64,000 nt of DNA. Origin: Massilia eburnea (GTDB lineage Bacteria; Pseudomonadota; Gammaproteobacteria; Burkholderiales; Burkholderiaceae_D). A program made the translations under genes and the position numbers. The notes beneath the pieces were generated by a model, which did no database searches, was not told the DNA's origin, and worked only from the letters and a program-made list of their open reading frames with translations. Numbering within the stretch: the stretch's first letter is position 1; each line of letters starts with the position of its first letter. The stretch is from the NCBI RefSeq assembly GCF_009720745.1, contig NZ_WNKX01000021.1, positions 1 through 64,000 on the forward strand, in the 5' to 3' direction. This document shows, piece after piece, positions 56,890 through 64,000 of the stretch.

Positions 56890-58521
56890 ATGATCAGACT
56901 GGTGGACAAGCCAAAGATCCTCGTCGTCAACGACGATGCCAACAGTCTTTTCGCGCTGACCAACCTGCTCGAGCAGTGGGCGTCGCAAGAAAATTACGAA
57001 GTAGTCGCCGCGCGCTCAGGCGAGGAAGCCCTGCGCGAGGTGCTCACCCATGATTTCGCTGTCATTCTGCTCGACGTCAACATGCCGGGCATGGATGGTT
57101 TCGAAACGGCCGAAGCCATCCACCAGCGGCCGCGCTCTTCGGACATCCCCATCATCTTCATTACCGCCTTCGTGGCGGACGAACTGGACCGCCTGAAGGC
57201 TTACCAGAAAGGCGCGGTGGACTTCCTGTTCACGCCGGTCATCCCGCAAATCCTGTATGCAAAGATCAGTGTCTTCGTGTCGCTCGCCACCAAGAACGAA
57301 GAATTACGGCGGCAGGCGCGCCAGCTTAGCCAGCGCACCGCCGACCTGATTGCCAGCAACCAGCGCCTGCTGCGCGAAATCGAAGAACGCAAGACGGCGG
57401 AACGGGCCAGCCATGCCAAGGACGAATTCCTGGCCATGCTGGGGCACGAGCTGCGCAACCCCCTGTCTGCCATCAGCAGCGCCGCTTCGCTGATCGGCCT
57501 GCCGGGTGTGAACGCGGACAGCGTCGGCCATGCCAAGAAGATCATCCAGCGCCAGAGCCGCCACCTGGGCCGTATCGTGGACGACTTGCTTGATCTGAGC
57601 CGCGCCATGTCCGGCAAGATTCTGCTCAACCGCCTGCCGCTGGACATGGGGGCCTTGCTGAAAACCACGCTGGAAACTTTCCGCGCCACCGGCCGCCTGG
57701 AGGATTATCACGTCTCCGCAGAAGTCGCCCCGTGCTGGGTGAACGGCGACGCCACGCGCCTGGAGCAGGTGATCAGCAACCTGCTGGACAACGCGCTCAA
57801 ATACACGCCGCCGGGCGGACGCATCGAGGTGCTGAGCGACGTGGACGAAGGCGAAGTCACCATCAGCGTGCATGACAGCGGCGTCGGCATTTCGGCCGAC
57901 CTGCTGCCGCAGGTATTCGACGTTTTCGTGCAAGGCGCCAGCACGCTGGACCGCGCACAAGGCGGGTTGGGCATCGGGCTGTCGCTGGTGCGGCGCCTGG
58001 TGGAACTACATGGCGGCAATGTTTATGCGGAGAGCGAGGGACCGGGCGAAGGCAGTACCTTCACCCTGCACCTGCCCTGCATCGACCACGTGACGGAAAC
58101 AAAGGCACCTCCCATGGACACAAGCGAACACCCCAAGCCAGCCGTGCTGCTGGTGGAGGATAACGACGATGGCCGTGAAATGATGGCCATGATGCTGGGC
58201 TGCTACGGCTACCCGGTACAGCATGCCGCCGACGGCTTCCAGGGCCTGGCGACCGCGGCGGCGGCCAAGCCCGATATTGCCCTGGTCGATATCGGCCTGC
58301 CGGGCATCGATGGCTACGAAGTGGCGCGCCGCATGCGCGCCAACCCGGAAACCCACCACATCAAGCTGATCGCCCTGACCGGCTACGGCCTGGCCGACGA
58401 CCAGCGCCGCGTGATGGATGCCGGCTTCGACATGCACCTGGTGAAACCGGTGGACGTCGATCTGCTGCTGCGCGCCATCGACGAATGCATGGCGCGCACG
58501 CCAGCCACGGCGCGCGCCTGA
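56890..58521 (+). CDS. Hybrid kinase (REC-HisKA-HATPase-REC)
   Basis: A 543-aa cytoplasmic protein. The N-terminal receiver (about 8-125) has LVVNDDAN and LLDVNMPGMDG (Asp62), but the conserved Lys is Thr115 in FLFTPVIP. A short coiled coil leads to HisKA with His186 (LGHELRNPLSAISS). HATPase has NALKYTPPGG, DSGVGIS and GGLGIGLSLV. The C-terminal receiver (about 420-535) is complete (VEDNDDG, LVDIGLPGIDG, VKPVDV). A receiver at the front suggests it is driven by phosphotransfer from another kinase. The loss of Lys may alter signal response. Confidence 0.92.
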   Translation: MIRLVDKPKILVVNDDANSLFALTNLLEQWASQENYEVVAARSGEEALREVLTHDFAVILLDVNMPGMDGFETAEAIHQRPRSSDIPIIFITAFVADELDRLKAYQKGAVDFLFTPVIPQILYAKISVFVSLATKNEELRRQARQLSQRTADLIASNQRLLREIEERKTAERASHAKDEFLAMLGHELRNPLSAISSAASLIGLPGVNADSVGHAKKIIQRQSRHLGRIVDDLLDLSRAMSGKILLNRLPLDMGALLKTTLETFRATGRLEDYHVSAEVAPCWVNGDATRLEQVISNLLDNALKYTPPGGRIEVLSDVDEGEVTISVHDSGVGISADLLPQVFDVFVQGASTLDRAQGGLGIGLSLVRRLVELHGGNVYAESEGPGEGSTFTLHLPCIDHVTETKAPPMDTSEHPKPAVLLVEDNDDGREMMAMMLGCYGYPVQHAADGFQGLATAAAAKPDIALVDIGLPGIDGYEVARRMRANPETHHIKLIALTGYGLADDQRRVMDAGFDMHLVKPVDVDLLLRAIDECMARTPATARA

Positions 58522-58606
58522 GCCCACGCCGCCATGGGGCGCCGCGTGCGCCCCTGCTGACCATACTCATGTATGATCAGTGCAATAAACATGAACCACG
58601 AAACAT

Positions 58607-59290
58607 ATGTCTGCCACCTCGGACGCCGCTGAACTTCGAGAACTGCTGGGTTACGTCAACAATTGCTGGGACGACGAGCGGCGCGCCCTGTCGCGCCAGA
58701 TGCACGACAGCCTGGGCTCCTCGCTGACGGCCCTGACCATGCACCTCGGCCTGCTCACTTCCAAGCTGCCGCAAGAACCCGCGCTGCTCGACCGCGCAGA
58801 ACAGATGAAGAAACTGCTGCACGCGATCATCGAAACCAACCGCGGCATGCAGCACAAGCTCTGGAACGACAAACTGGAATTCCTGGGCCTGCGCGTCGCG
58901 CTGGGCGAACTGGTCAGCCAGTTCGGCGCCGAACACCTGATGAAAACCCAATGCAGCCTGCCGGAGGAAGAGCCGGCCTGCCCCCGTTCGCACCGCGTGG
59001 TGCTGCTGCGGGCGGCGGAAGAAGGCTTGCGCAACGTGGCGACCCATGCACGCGCCAGCAAGGTTGAAGTGATCGTCGACGATATGGACGACAGCATCGT
59101 ACTGGTGGTGAAGGATGACGGCGTAGGCCTGGGCCAGGCCGCTGTTCCGGATGAAGACTGGCAGCGGCACCACGGCTTGCGCATGATACGCGAGCGCGCC
59201 ATTTTCCTGGGCGGCGCGCTGTCGCTGACCGCCAATGAAGGCCAGGGCGCCGTCCTGACGGTATCCCTGCCCAAGCCGCCGCTCGATTAG
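58607..59290 (+). CDS. Cytoplasmic NarX/DegS-type histidine kinase
   Basis: A 227-aa kinase of the HisKA_3 group. H-box with His33 in ERRALSRQMHDSLGSSLTAL. The HATPase has RAAEEGLRNVATHARAS, DDGVGLG and HHGLRMIRERA. Members normally carry a sensor domain and pair with LuxR-type regulators; here both are absent (no sensor domain, no adjacent LuxR gene). It may be a core kinase that reads signals by protein contact. It lies 85 bases after the hybrid kinase. Confidence 0.9.
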   Translation: MSATSDAAELRELLGYVNNCWDDERRALSRQMHDSLGSSLTALTMHLGLLTSKLPQEPALLDRAEQMKKLLHAIIETNRGMQHKLWNDKLEFLGLRVALGELVSQFGAEHLMKTQCSLPEEEPACPRSHRVVLLRAAEEGLRNVATHARASKVEVIVDDMDDSIVLVVKDDGVGLGQAAVPDEDWQRHHGLRMIRERAIFLGGALSLTANEGQGAVLTVSLPKPPLD

Positions 59291-59299
59291 GGCTTGTGT

Positions 59300-59701
59300 T
59301 CAGCGTCCCCGCCTGAGCGCCATCCAGGCGGACAAGGGCAGCGCCAGCGCTGCAATCCCGAACCATAGCCAGGTCGGCATGTGGAAACCGTGTTCGTCGT
59401 CATACGCCTGGCCGGGCGCGACGGCGCGGTGCACCTCGGGCTGTGCCGGATTGTAGTACACCGTCACGCTGTCGCCGGGCTTGTGCTGGCGGCAGCCGGC
59501 GGGATCGTGCGCCGGGCCGCGCCGGCGCTTGCCTTCCAGTTCGAACTCATACCACCACTGGCCGTCGTTGCTGCAATCGAGCGCAACCACATGGCCGGCA
59601 GCCATGGCGTGGTGGCGCGCCAGCTCGGCCACCTCGCTGGCGCGGTTATAGCAGCCTCCCAGCAAGGCGGCACATGCGCACGCTGCCAGCAGCGCCCTCA
59701 A
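59300..59701 (-). CDS. DUF3592-like lipoprotein with C-terminal membrane helix
   Basis: A 133-aa product. Signal peptide with lipobox (ALLGGC, Cys17). Central domain with WWYEFELEGKRR and VTVYYNPAQPEVHRA, the DUF3592 pattern. A C-terminal helix follows (LWFGIAALALPLSAWMAL). The TTG at 59701 overlaps the NDH-2 stop (TTGA), so it is translationally coupled. A protein with both an N-terminal lipid and a C-terminal helix is unusual. Function unknown. Confidence 0.7.
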   Translation of the reverse strand: MRALLAACACAALLGGCYNRASEVAELARHHAMAAGHVVALDCSNDGQWWYEFELEGKRRRGPAHDPAGCRQHKPGDSVTVYYNPAQPEVHRAVAPGQAYDDEHGFHMPTWLWFGIAALALPLSAWMALRRGR

Positions 59702-61008
59702 TGCAGCTTGACCAGCGGCGTGGCCCGTTTGACCAGGAAGCGCGCCACGGCCAGCACGCCGGTGCGGATGGTGCCCAGCACGGCCTGGTGGTGCAGCAGG
59801 TGCAGGCTGACGTACATCATGCGAGCGAAGAAACCTTCCACGAACCAGCTGAAGCCGCGCAGGGAGCCCATCAGGCTGCCGACCGAGGTCGACTGGCCGA
59901 ACGAAACCAGCGAACCATAGTCGCGGTATTCGTAAGGCTTGTCTTGCGGCGCCTTGCCGCGCGCCTGGCGCAGGAAGGTCTCCAGCAGGTAGTCGGCCTG
60001 CTGGTGCGCGGCCTGGGCGCGCGGCGGCACCGGCTTGCCATCGGCGCCGAGGCATTGCGCACAATCGCCCAGTGCATACACGCCGGGCACGCCCTTGACC
60101 TGCAGCTTGCCTTCCACTTCGATCTGGCCGCCCTTGGCAGTCGGCAGGCCAAGCGTGGCGAGGAAGCCGGGCGCCTTGATCCCTGCGGCCCAGACCACGA
60201 TATCCGAGGGATAAGTTTGCGCGCCGACGGCGACGTGGTCGTGCGCGATCGCGGTCACGCGGCAGTCGGTCACCACCTTGATGCCGCGCTCATTGAGCAG
60301 CTTGAGCGCGGCGCCCGATACGCGTTCCGGCAATGGCGCCAGGATGCGCGGCGCACCTTCGAGCAAGGTGATGCGCACGTCGCGGATCGGGTCCAGGTGG
60401 CCGAAGCCGTAGGAAGTGTAGACACCGCTCGCTTCGCGCAGTTCGGCCGCCAGTTCGACGCCGGTGGCGCCGCCGCCGATGATGACGACATCGACACCCT
60501 CGGCGCCCTGCTGCGATCCCTTCTGCAAAGCTGCGCGCGTCAGCAGCTTGAGCAGCGTCAGGCGGAAACGTTCCGCATCTTCGGTCGCGTTAAGGGAAAT
60601 GGTATGTTCGGCCGCGCCAGGCACGCCGAAATAATTGGAAGTGCTGCCGACCGCCATCACCAGCGATTCGTAGCCGATGCAGCGTTCCGGCAGGACGGTC
60701 TCGCCGCCCTCGCTGGTAATGGCCGCCACCGTGATCTGCCGGGCAGCGCTGTCCAGCGCCGTCATGGCGCCATAGACATAGGTGAAGCCATTGTCATGCG
60801 CCAGCATCTGGTAGGACAGGCCCTCCTGGTGGATGTCCAGGGTGCCCGCCGCCACCTCGTGCAGCGAAGGCTTCCAGATGTGGTAAAGCCTGCTATCGAC
60901 CAGCATTACCTGTTGCGGGCCGAGCTTTCGGCCCAACTTGCAGGCCAGCTCAAGGCCGCCCGCCCCTCCACCTACGATCACATATTTGCTCTGCAAACAG
61001 TTCTCCAA
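59698..61008 (-). CDS. ndh: Type II NADH dehydrogenase (NDH-2 family)
   Basis: A 436-aa flavoprotein. FAD-binding GGGAGGLELA at the N-terminus, NAD-binding GGGATGVELAAEL in the middle, and the C-terminal FAD contact ALGDCAQCLG followed by the quinone-site AQAAHQQA. The last 50 residues are basic and hydrophobic (SLHLLHHQAVLG) and anchor it to the membrane. It feeds electrons from NADH to quinone without pumping protons. It overlaps the DUF3592-like gene downstream by 4 bases. Confidence 0.92.
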   Translation of the reverse strand: MENCLQSKYVIVGGGAGGLELACKLGRKLGPQQVMLVDSRLYHIWKPSLHEVAAGTLDIHQEGLSYQMLAHDNGFTYVYGAMTALDSAARQITVAAITSEGGETVLPERCIGYESLVMAVGSTSNYFGVPGAAEHTISLNATEDAERFRLTLLKLLTRAALQKGSQQGAEGVDVVIIGGGATGVELAAELREASGVYTSYGFGHLDPIRDVRITLLEGAPRILAPLPERVSGAALKLLNERGIKVVTDCRVTAIAHDHVAVGAQTYPSDIVVWAAGIKAPGFLATLGLPTAKGGQIEVEGKLQVKGVPGVYALGDCAQCLGADGKPVPPRAQAAHQQADYLLETFLRQARGKAPQDKPYEYRDYGSLVSFGQSTSVGSLMGSLRGFSWFVEGFFARMMYVSLHLLHHQAVLGTIRTGVLAVARFLVKRATPLVKLH

Positions 61009-61034
61009 GTTAAAGGCGGCGGTCGGCCGCCGGT

Positions 61035-61469
61035 TTAGTCGCCGTGCTTGCCGTGGCCTTTGCCGTGGCCTCTGCCGTGACCATTGCCGTGACCGCGGTC
61101 ATCGTCGTCATCACGGTCGCGGCCGTGGCCGCGGTGTTCGTCGCGGTAGCGCGGAGCGTATTCGTTGGTGTACCAGTCGTCACGCACGAAGTAGACGTTA
61201 CGGCCGCATGCGTTGTAAGCGCCGCAATGCTTCGCCCAATCCTTGGCGTGGCCTGGCGGTACGCGCAGGTACAGTGGCTCAGCGATGATGCGTGCTGGGC
61301 GCTGAACGATCACTGGCTGTGGATACAGCACCGGTGGCGGCGCCATATTGCCGATGTCAATACGGCCAAAAAAGCCTGGTTGGCCGACGGTGACGGAAAC
61401 GCCTACGTCCTGGGCAAAAGCAGAAGTGCTGAGTGCCAGCGCGGCGGCGGCTAAGAGCTGGATCTTCAT
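61035..61469 (-). CDS. Secreted protein with Gly/His/Asp/Arg-rich tail
   Basis: A 144-aa protein with signal peptide (MKIQLLAAAALALSTSAFAQ). The middle has VTVGQPGFFGRIDIGNMAPPP and a conserved-looking block VPPGHAKDWAKHCGAYNACGR with two Cys. The tail from about 105 is a disordered run of Asp, Arg, Gly and His (GHGHGRGHGKGHG) that could bind metal. This is a common small envelope protein of Oxalobacteraceae and related bacteria of unknown role. It ends 26 bases before ndh. Confidence 0.8.
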   Translation of the reverse strand: MKIQLLAAAALALSTSAFAQDVGVSVTVGQPGFFGRIDIGNMAPPPVLYPQPVIVQRPARIIAEPLYLRVPPGHAKDWAKHCGAYNACGRNVYFVRDDWYTNEYAPRYRDEHRGHGRDRDDDDDRGHGNGHGRGHGKGHGKHGD

Positions 61470-61581
61470 GGTCGTGATTATATAAGTTGTTGAAAAAGCG
61501 CGTTTGCGCGCGGTCATTGTACCAAAGCAAGTTCACTACCAACGTTCGGTAGCGTACATTCGTTGACACGCGGCAACACTT

Positions 61582-63156
61582 TCAGGCGTGGGCGGCCATG
61601 GCGGCACGCAGGCGGGCGATGGCCTGCTGGGCCTGCGAAATGACCTTATCGGCAATACGTTTGCGCACCGCCTGCACCCGGCCGGCGGCTTCCGCTTCCA
61701 GCATCAGCGGCGTCAGCAGCTGGGTAGCGGATTCGTGGAAACTGGACGCAATGCGGTCCAGCTGGCGGCCGAAAGCACCCTGCACGTCCTGCAGCCGCTT
61801 GCGCAACTCTTCCTCGAAGGCACGGCGGCGGTCCTGGATTTCCGAACGCTTGCGGCGGCCGGCATCGGCGAACCATTTGAAGGCTCCCGCCAGCAGCACG
61901 GCGCCGCCGACGAAAGGAGCGGCGGGCGCCACGACGGGCAGCACGACCGCCACGCCAAACAGGTAGGCAGCCGTTCCCGTGCCGGCGGCGGCCACGGCGC
62001 TGCCCATCAGGGTGATATTGGCGGCGGAATCCACTGTCTGCGCCAGGCGGGTACCGACGCGCATGCGCGGCATCAGGCGCGCCAGCGTGGCGTGGTGCTG
62101 GCGTTCGAAGACGGTAGTCTGGGTCAGGCGGATATCGGACTGGAACAGGGACAGGTCGTTCTGCAGCAAATCCAGCACTTCTTCCTTGCGCTGCACTACG
62201 CGGTCGAGGCGCGACTCCATCTCCTTGCCGAAGTGCTCGCCGCTCGCGCGCTCGCTGGCTTCCGGATTGCAGGCCAGCGCCAGTTCGATGGCGTTGCCGG
62301 CATCGTGCACGGCGTCTTCGATGTCCTGGTTCAGCATGCGGCGCTCGTAGGCGATGCGGGCATCGACCAGGGCCAGGCGCTGCTGCACCTGGTGACGCAG
62401 CTGCTGGGCAGTTGCCAGCAGGCCGGCGGCGCCGGCTTCGCAGGCGAGCATGGAGTTTTCGTGTTCGCGGTAGGTTTCGATGCCTTGGCAGATGGCGGCA
62501 ACGGCCCGTTCGACGGCAGTATGCAGCTCATCCAGGCTCATCAGGCCACCGTTAAAGCCGCGCGCATGGTTCAGCAATTCCGCATGGCCCATGGTGCGGC
62601 CGAAGTCGGCGACGGCATCGGCCACGCCCCTGCCCTTTACCAGCTTGCGGGCCTGGTCGCCAAGGTTGCTGAGAAGGCGGCGTTCTTCCTCCGGCGGCAA
62701 GCCGAACAACTGCTCCGGCGTCAATTTGATATGCAGGGCCTTGGCGATTTTCTGCGCCAGCGGGCGGGCCGAGGTGCCTTGCAGCGCCAGCAGCGGCTTC
62801 ATCAGGTTAAACGCCTGGTGGCGCGAGTGCTCTGCGACAGTCGGGCTGGAACGGGCCAGGGCATGCAGGGCCGAATCGACAGTGACGCCAATTTCAATGG
62901 CATTCAGCATGATGGCGGTAAAGACGGCGGAGGCGCGGCCATCGCCTGCCAGGTCGGTCACGGCGGCGAATTGCGCCAGGCTCAGGACACCTTCGGTACT
63001 GGCAACGGCGCCCACGGTGCGGGCAAGGTTGGAAGTGAAGCCCTGGTCGGCGGAAAGATGTTCATCGAGTCCGCGCAAGAGGACGGTGTGCTCGGGGGCA
63101 GCCGGCTCAAGGGCGGCTGTTGTGGTGATGCTCGCGGCTCCATAAGTGCTTTGCAC
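61582..63156 (-). CDS. Large helical membrane-associated protein, dynamin-stalk-like C-terminus
   Basis: A 524-aa protein with no signal peptide. Residues about 30-110 are helical and TerB-like in rhythm. Residues 170-370 form long amphipathic or coiled helices. Residues about 385-425 form a hydrophobic hairpin (GTGTAAYLFGVAVVLPVV; PFVGGAVLLAGAFKWF). After it comes a basic helical bundle (KRSEIQDRRRAFEEELRKRL). That layout recalls the stalk and paddle of bacterial dynamin-like proteins, but no GTPase P-loop is present. The GTG at 63156 has GGAG five bases upstream. Family not recognised. Confidence 0.72.
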   Translation of the reverse strand: MQSTYGAASITTTAALEPAAPEHTVLLRGLDEHLSADQGFTSNLARTVGAVASTEGVLSLAQFAAVTDLAGDGRASAVFTAIMLNAIEIGVTVDSALHALARSSPTVAEHSRHQAFNLMKPLLALQGTSARPLAQKIAKALHIKLTPEQLFGLPPEEERRLLSNLGDQARKLVKGRGVADAVADFGRTMGHAELLNHARGFNGGLMSLDELHTAVERAVAAICQGIETYREHENSMLACEAGAAGLLATAQQLRHQVQQRLALVDARIAYERRMLNQDIEDAVHDAGNAIELALACNPEASERASGEHFGKEMESRLDRVVQRKEEVLDLLQNDLSLFQSDIRLTQTTVFERQHHATLARLMPRMRVGTRLAQTVDSAANITLMGSAVAAAGTGTAAYLFGVAVVLPVVAPAAPFVGGAVLLAGAFKWFADAGRRKRSEIQDRRRAFEEELRKRLQDVQGAFGRQLDRIASSFHESATQLLTPLMLEAEAAGRVQAVRKRIADKVISQAQQAIARLRAAMAAHA

Positions 63157-63210
63157 AAATACTCCGTTCGCTCAGTCCAGGCTAATGGCATTCTAGACCA
63201 TATGTTGTCA

Positions 63211-63375
63211 TTACCCAAACAGTTTTAGCGCCGCCATCGCCCCGACCAGCGTGAGCGTTTGCGCCAGCATCAAGCGCAGGATTTTGTTTTCGAGCCGCTC
63301 CAGCTTCAGGTCGAATCTCTGCTCAAATTTTTCCAACTCGGACATATGCACTACGGGATCGGGCGTGGTAGACAT
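63211..63375 (-). CDS. Small coiled-coil/transmembrane protein
   Basis: A 54-aa protein: a polar start, a coiled coil (LEKFEQRFDLKLERLENKI) and a C-terminal hydrophobic helix (LMLAQTLTLVGAMAALKLFG). AAGGAG lies seven bases before the ATG. It precedes the large helical protein gene by 54 bases on the same strand, so the two may act together at the membrane. Similar in design to the protein at 48440-48814. Confidence 0.7.
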   Translation of the reverse strand: MSTTPDPVVHMSELEKFEQRFDLKLERLENKILRLMLAQTLTLVGAMAALKLFG

Positions 63376-63413
63376 GTTACGCTCCTTAGACAGAAAGCGT
63401 CATGATCCCGCGC

Positions 63414-63908
63414 CTACGGTGTAGGCTCCGTGGGCAAAATCAAGGTTTCCTTGATTTCCTCCATGACGACATAGGACTTGGACTGCGCTGCGCCGGGAAG
63501 GTTCAACAGCATATCGCCCAGCAGCTTGCGGTATTCCGCCATCTCATGGATGCGGGCCTTGATCAGGTAATCGAAATCACCCGACACCAGGTGGCACTCC
63601 TGCACCTCGGGAATGCGCAGCACCTCGCGCCGGAACTGCTCGAAGTGGCTGGCCGATTTCTGGTTCAGCGTAATCTCCACGAACACCAGCAAGCTGGCGC
63701 CCAAGGCACGCGGATTGAGCCGTGCGTGGTAGCCGGCAATCACCCCATCGCGCTCCATGCGCTTGACCCGCTCGATGGTCGGCGTGATCGACAACCCCAC
63801 CTGCTCGCTCAAATCCTTCATCGCAATGCGCGCATCGTCCTGCAGGATGCGCAATATCTTGCGGTCAATCTTGTCCAGTCCCCGGACCGACTCTTTCTGA
63901 ATTCGCAT
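63414..63908 (-). CDS. lrp: Leucine-responsive regulatory protein (Lrp/AsnC family)
   Basis: A 164-aa regulator. The N-terminal HTH has LDKIDRKILRILQDDARIA and LSEQVGLSITPTIERVKRME in parts; the C-terminal RAM domain has LLVFVEITLN, VQECHLVSGDFDYLIKARI and KSYVVMEEIKETLILP. This matches global Lrp of gamma- and betaproteobacteria, with the effector-binding GDFDY segment. It forms octamers that sense leucine or alanine. The gene divergent to it lies outside the window; Lrp often regulates such a neighbour. Confidence 0.94.
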   Translation of the reverse strand: MRIQKESVRGLDKIDRKILRILQDDARIAMKDLSEQVGLSITPTIERVKRMERDGVIAGYHARLNPRALGASLLVFVEITLNQKSASHFEQFRREVLRIPEVQECHLVSGDFDYLIKARIHEMAEYRKLLGDMLLNLPGAAQSKSYVVMEEIKETLILPTEPTP

Positions 63909-64000
63909 GATTTTTTACTGTTTTAACGATTTCATATAGTAACAAATACTAGTAAAACTTGGATATCCTAGCAAAATAATCCGTCACAAATATTCCGGAG

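Overview
The window looks like the chromosome of a high-GC betaproteobacterium of the Oxalobacteraceae (Massilia, Duganella or Janthinobacterium type). This is inferred from protein style and gene content: many VpsR/LysR/Lrp-type regulators, hybrid kinases and c-di-GMP enzymes, a THIN-B-like B3 metallo-beta-lactamase, a MexEF-OprN-like pump, bacterial NHEJ (Ku and LigD) and a secreted PL8 polysaccharide lyase. I see no phage, insertion sequence, CRISPR array or rRNA operon.

Layout. At 1-2102 a glycine/asparagine-rich secreted protein lies downstream of a sigma-54 promoter and two matching palindromes, next to its probable VpsR-like sigma-54 activator. At 2210-3044 are a PlsC-like acyltransferase and an orphan, shortened urease-beta-like protein. 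At 3081-13534 is a five-gene overlapping operon (DUF4132, YehL-type MoxR ATPase, DUF5682, VWA, SWIM), in the same order as E. coli yehI-L-M-P-Q; its function is unknown and it is the best candidate here for an undescribed system. At 13622-20402 are a DUF885 protein, a kinase-less periplasmic sensor, a TetR-SulP pair and a diguanylate cyclase with a degenerate active site. At 20515-28124 are SDR-Ku and LigD, separated by the PL8 lyase. At 28316-31566 are a tandem duplication of Ala/Pro-rich secreted proteins and a pgeF/B3-lactamase pair. At 31688-38642 are an RND tripartite pump, a catalytically dead hydrolase homologue and a small membrane protein behind a MerR-type promoter. At 38809-45938 are a LysR/dehydrogenase/sensor-kinase overlapping operon and a convergent operon joining a receiver, a HEAT protein and a GT2 synthase. 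At 46040-50717 is mixed metabolism. At 50851-51231 are three identical tRNA-Arg(ACG) genes. At 51642-59290 is a signalling island: PAS-REC, two hybrid kinases, a REC-GGDEF protein and a NarX-like kinase. At 59300-63908 are NDH-2, small envelope proteins, a large helical membrane protein with a dynamin-stalk look, and Lrp.

How the parts may work together. Several units point to control of the cell surface and sessile life: the sigma-54 secreted protein, the receiver-HEAT-glycosyltransferase operon beside a sensor kinase, and two GGDEF proteins. All functional assignments rest on reading motifs by eye; no database search was run. Translational coupling (ATGA, GTGA, TTGA overlaps) is frequent and fixes many of the start codons chosen here.
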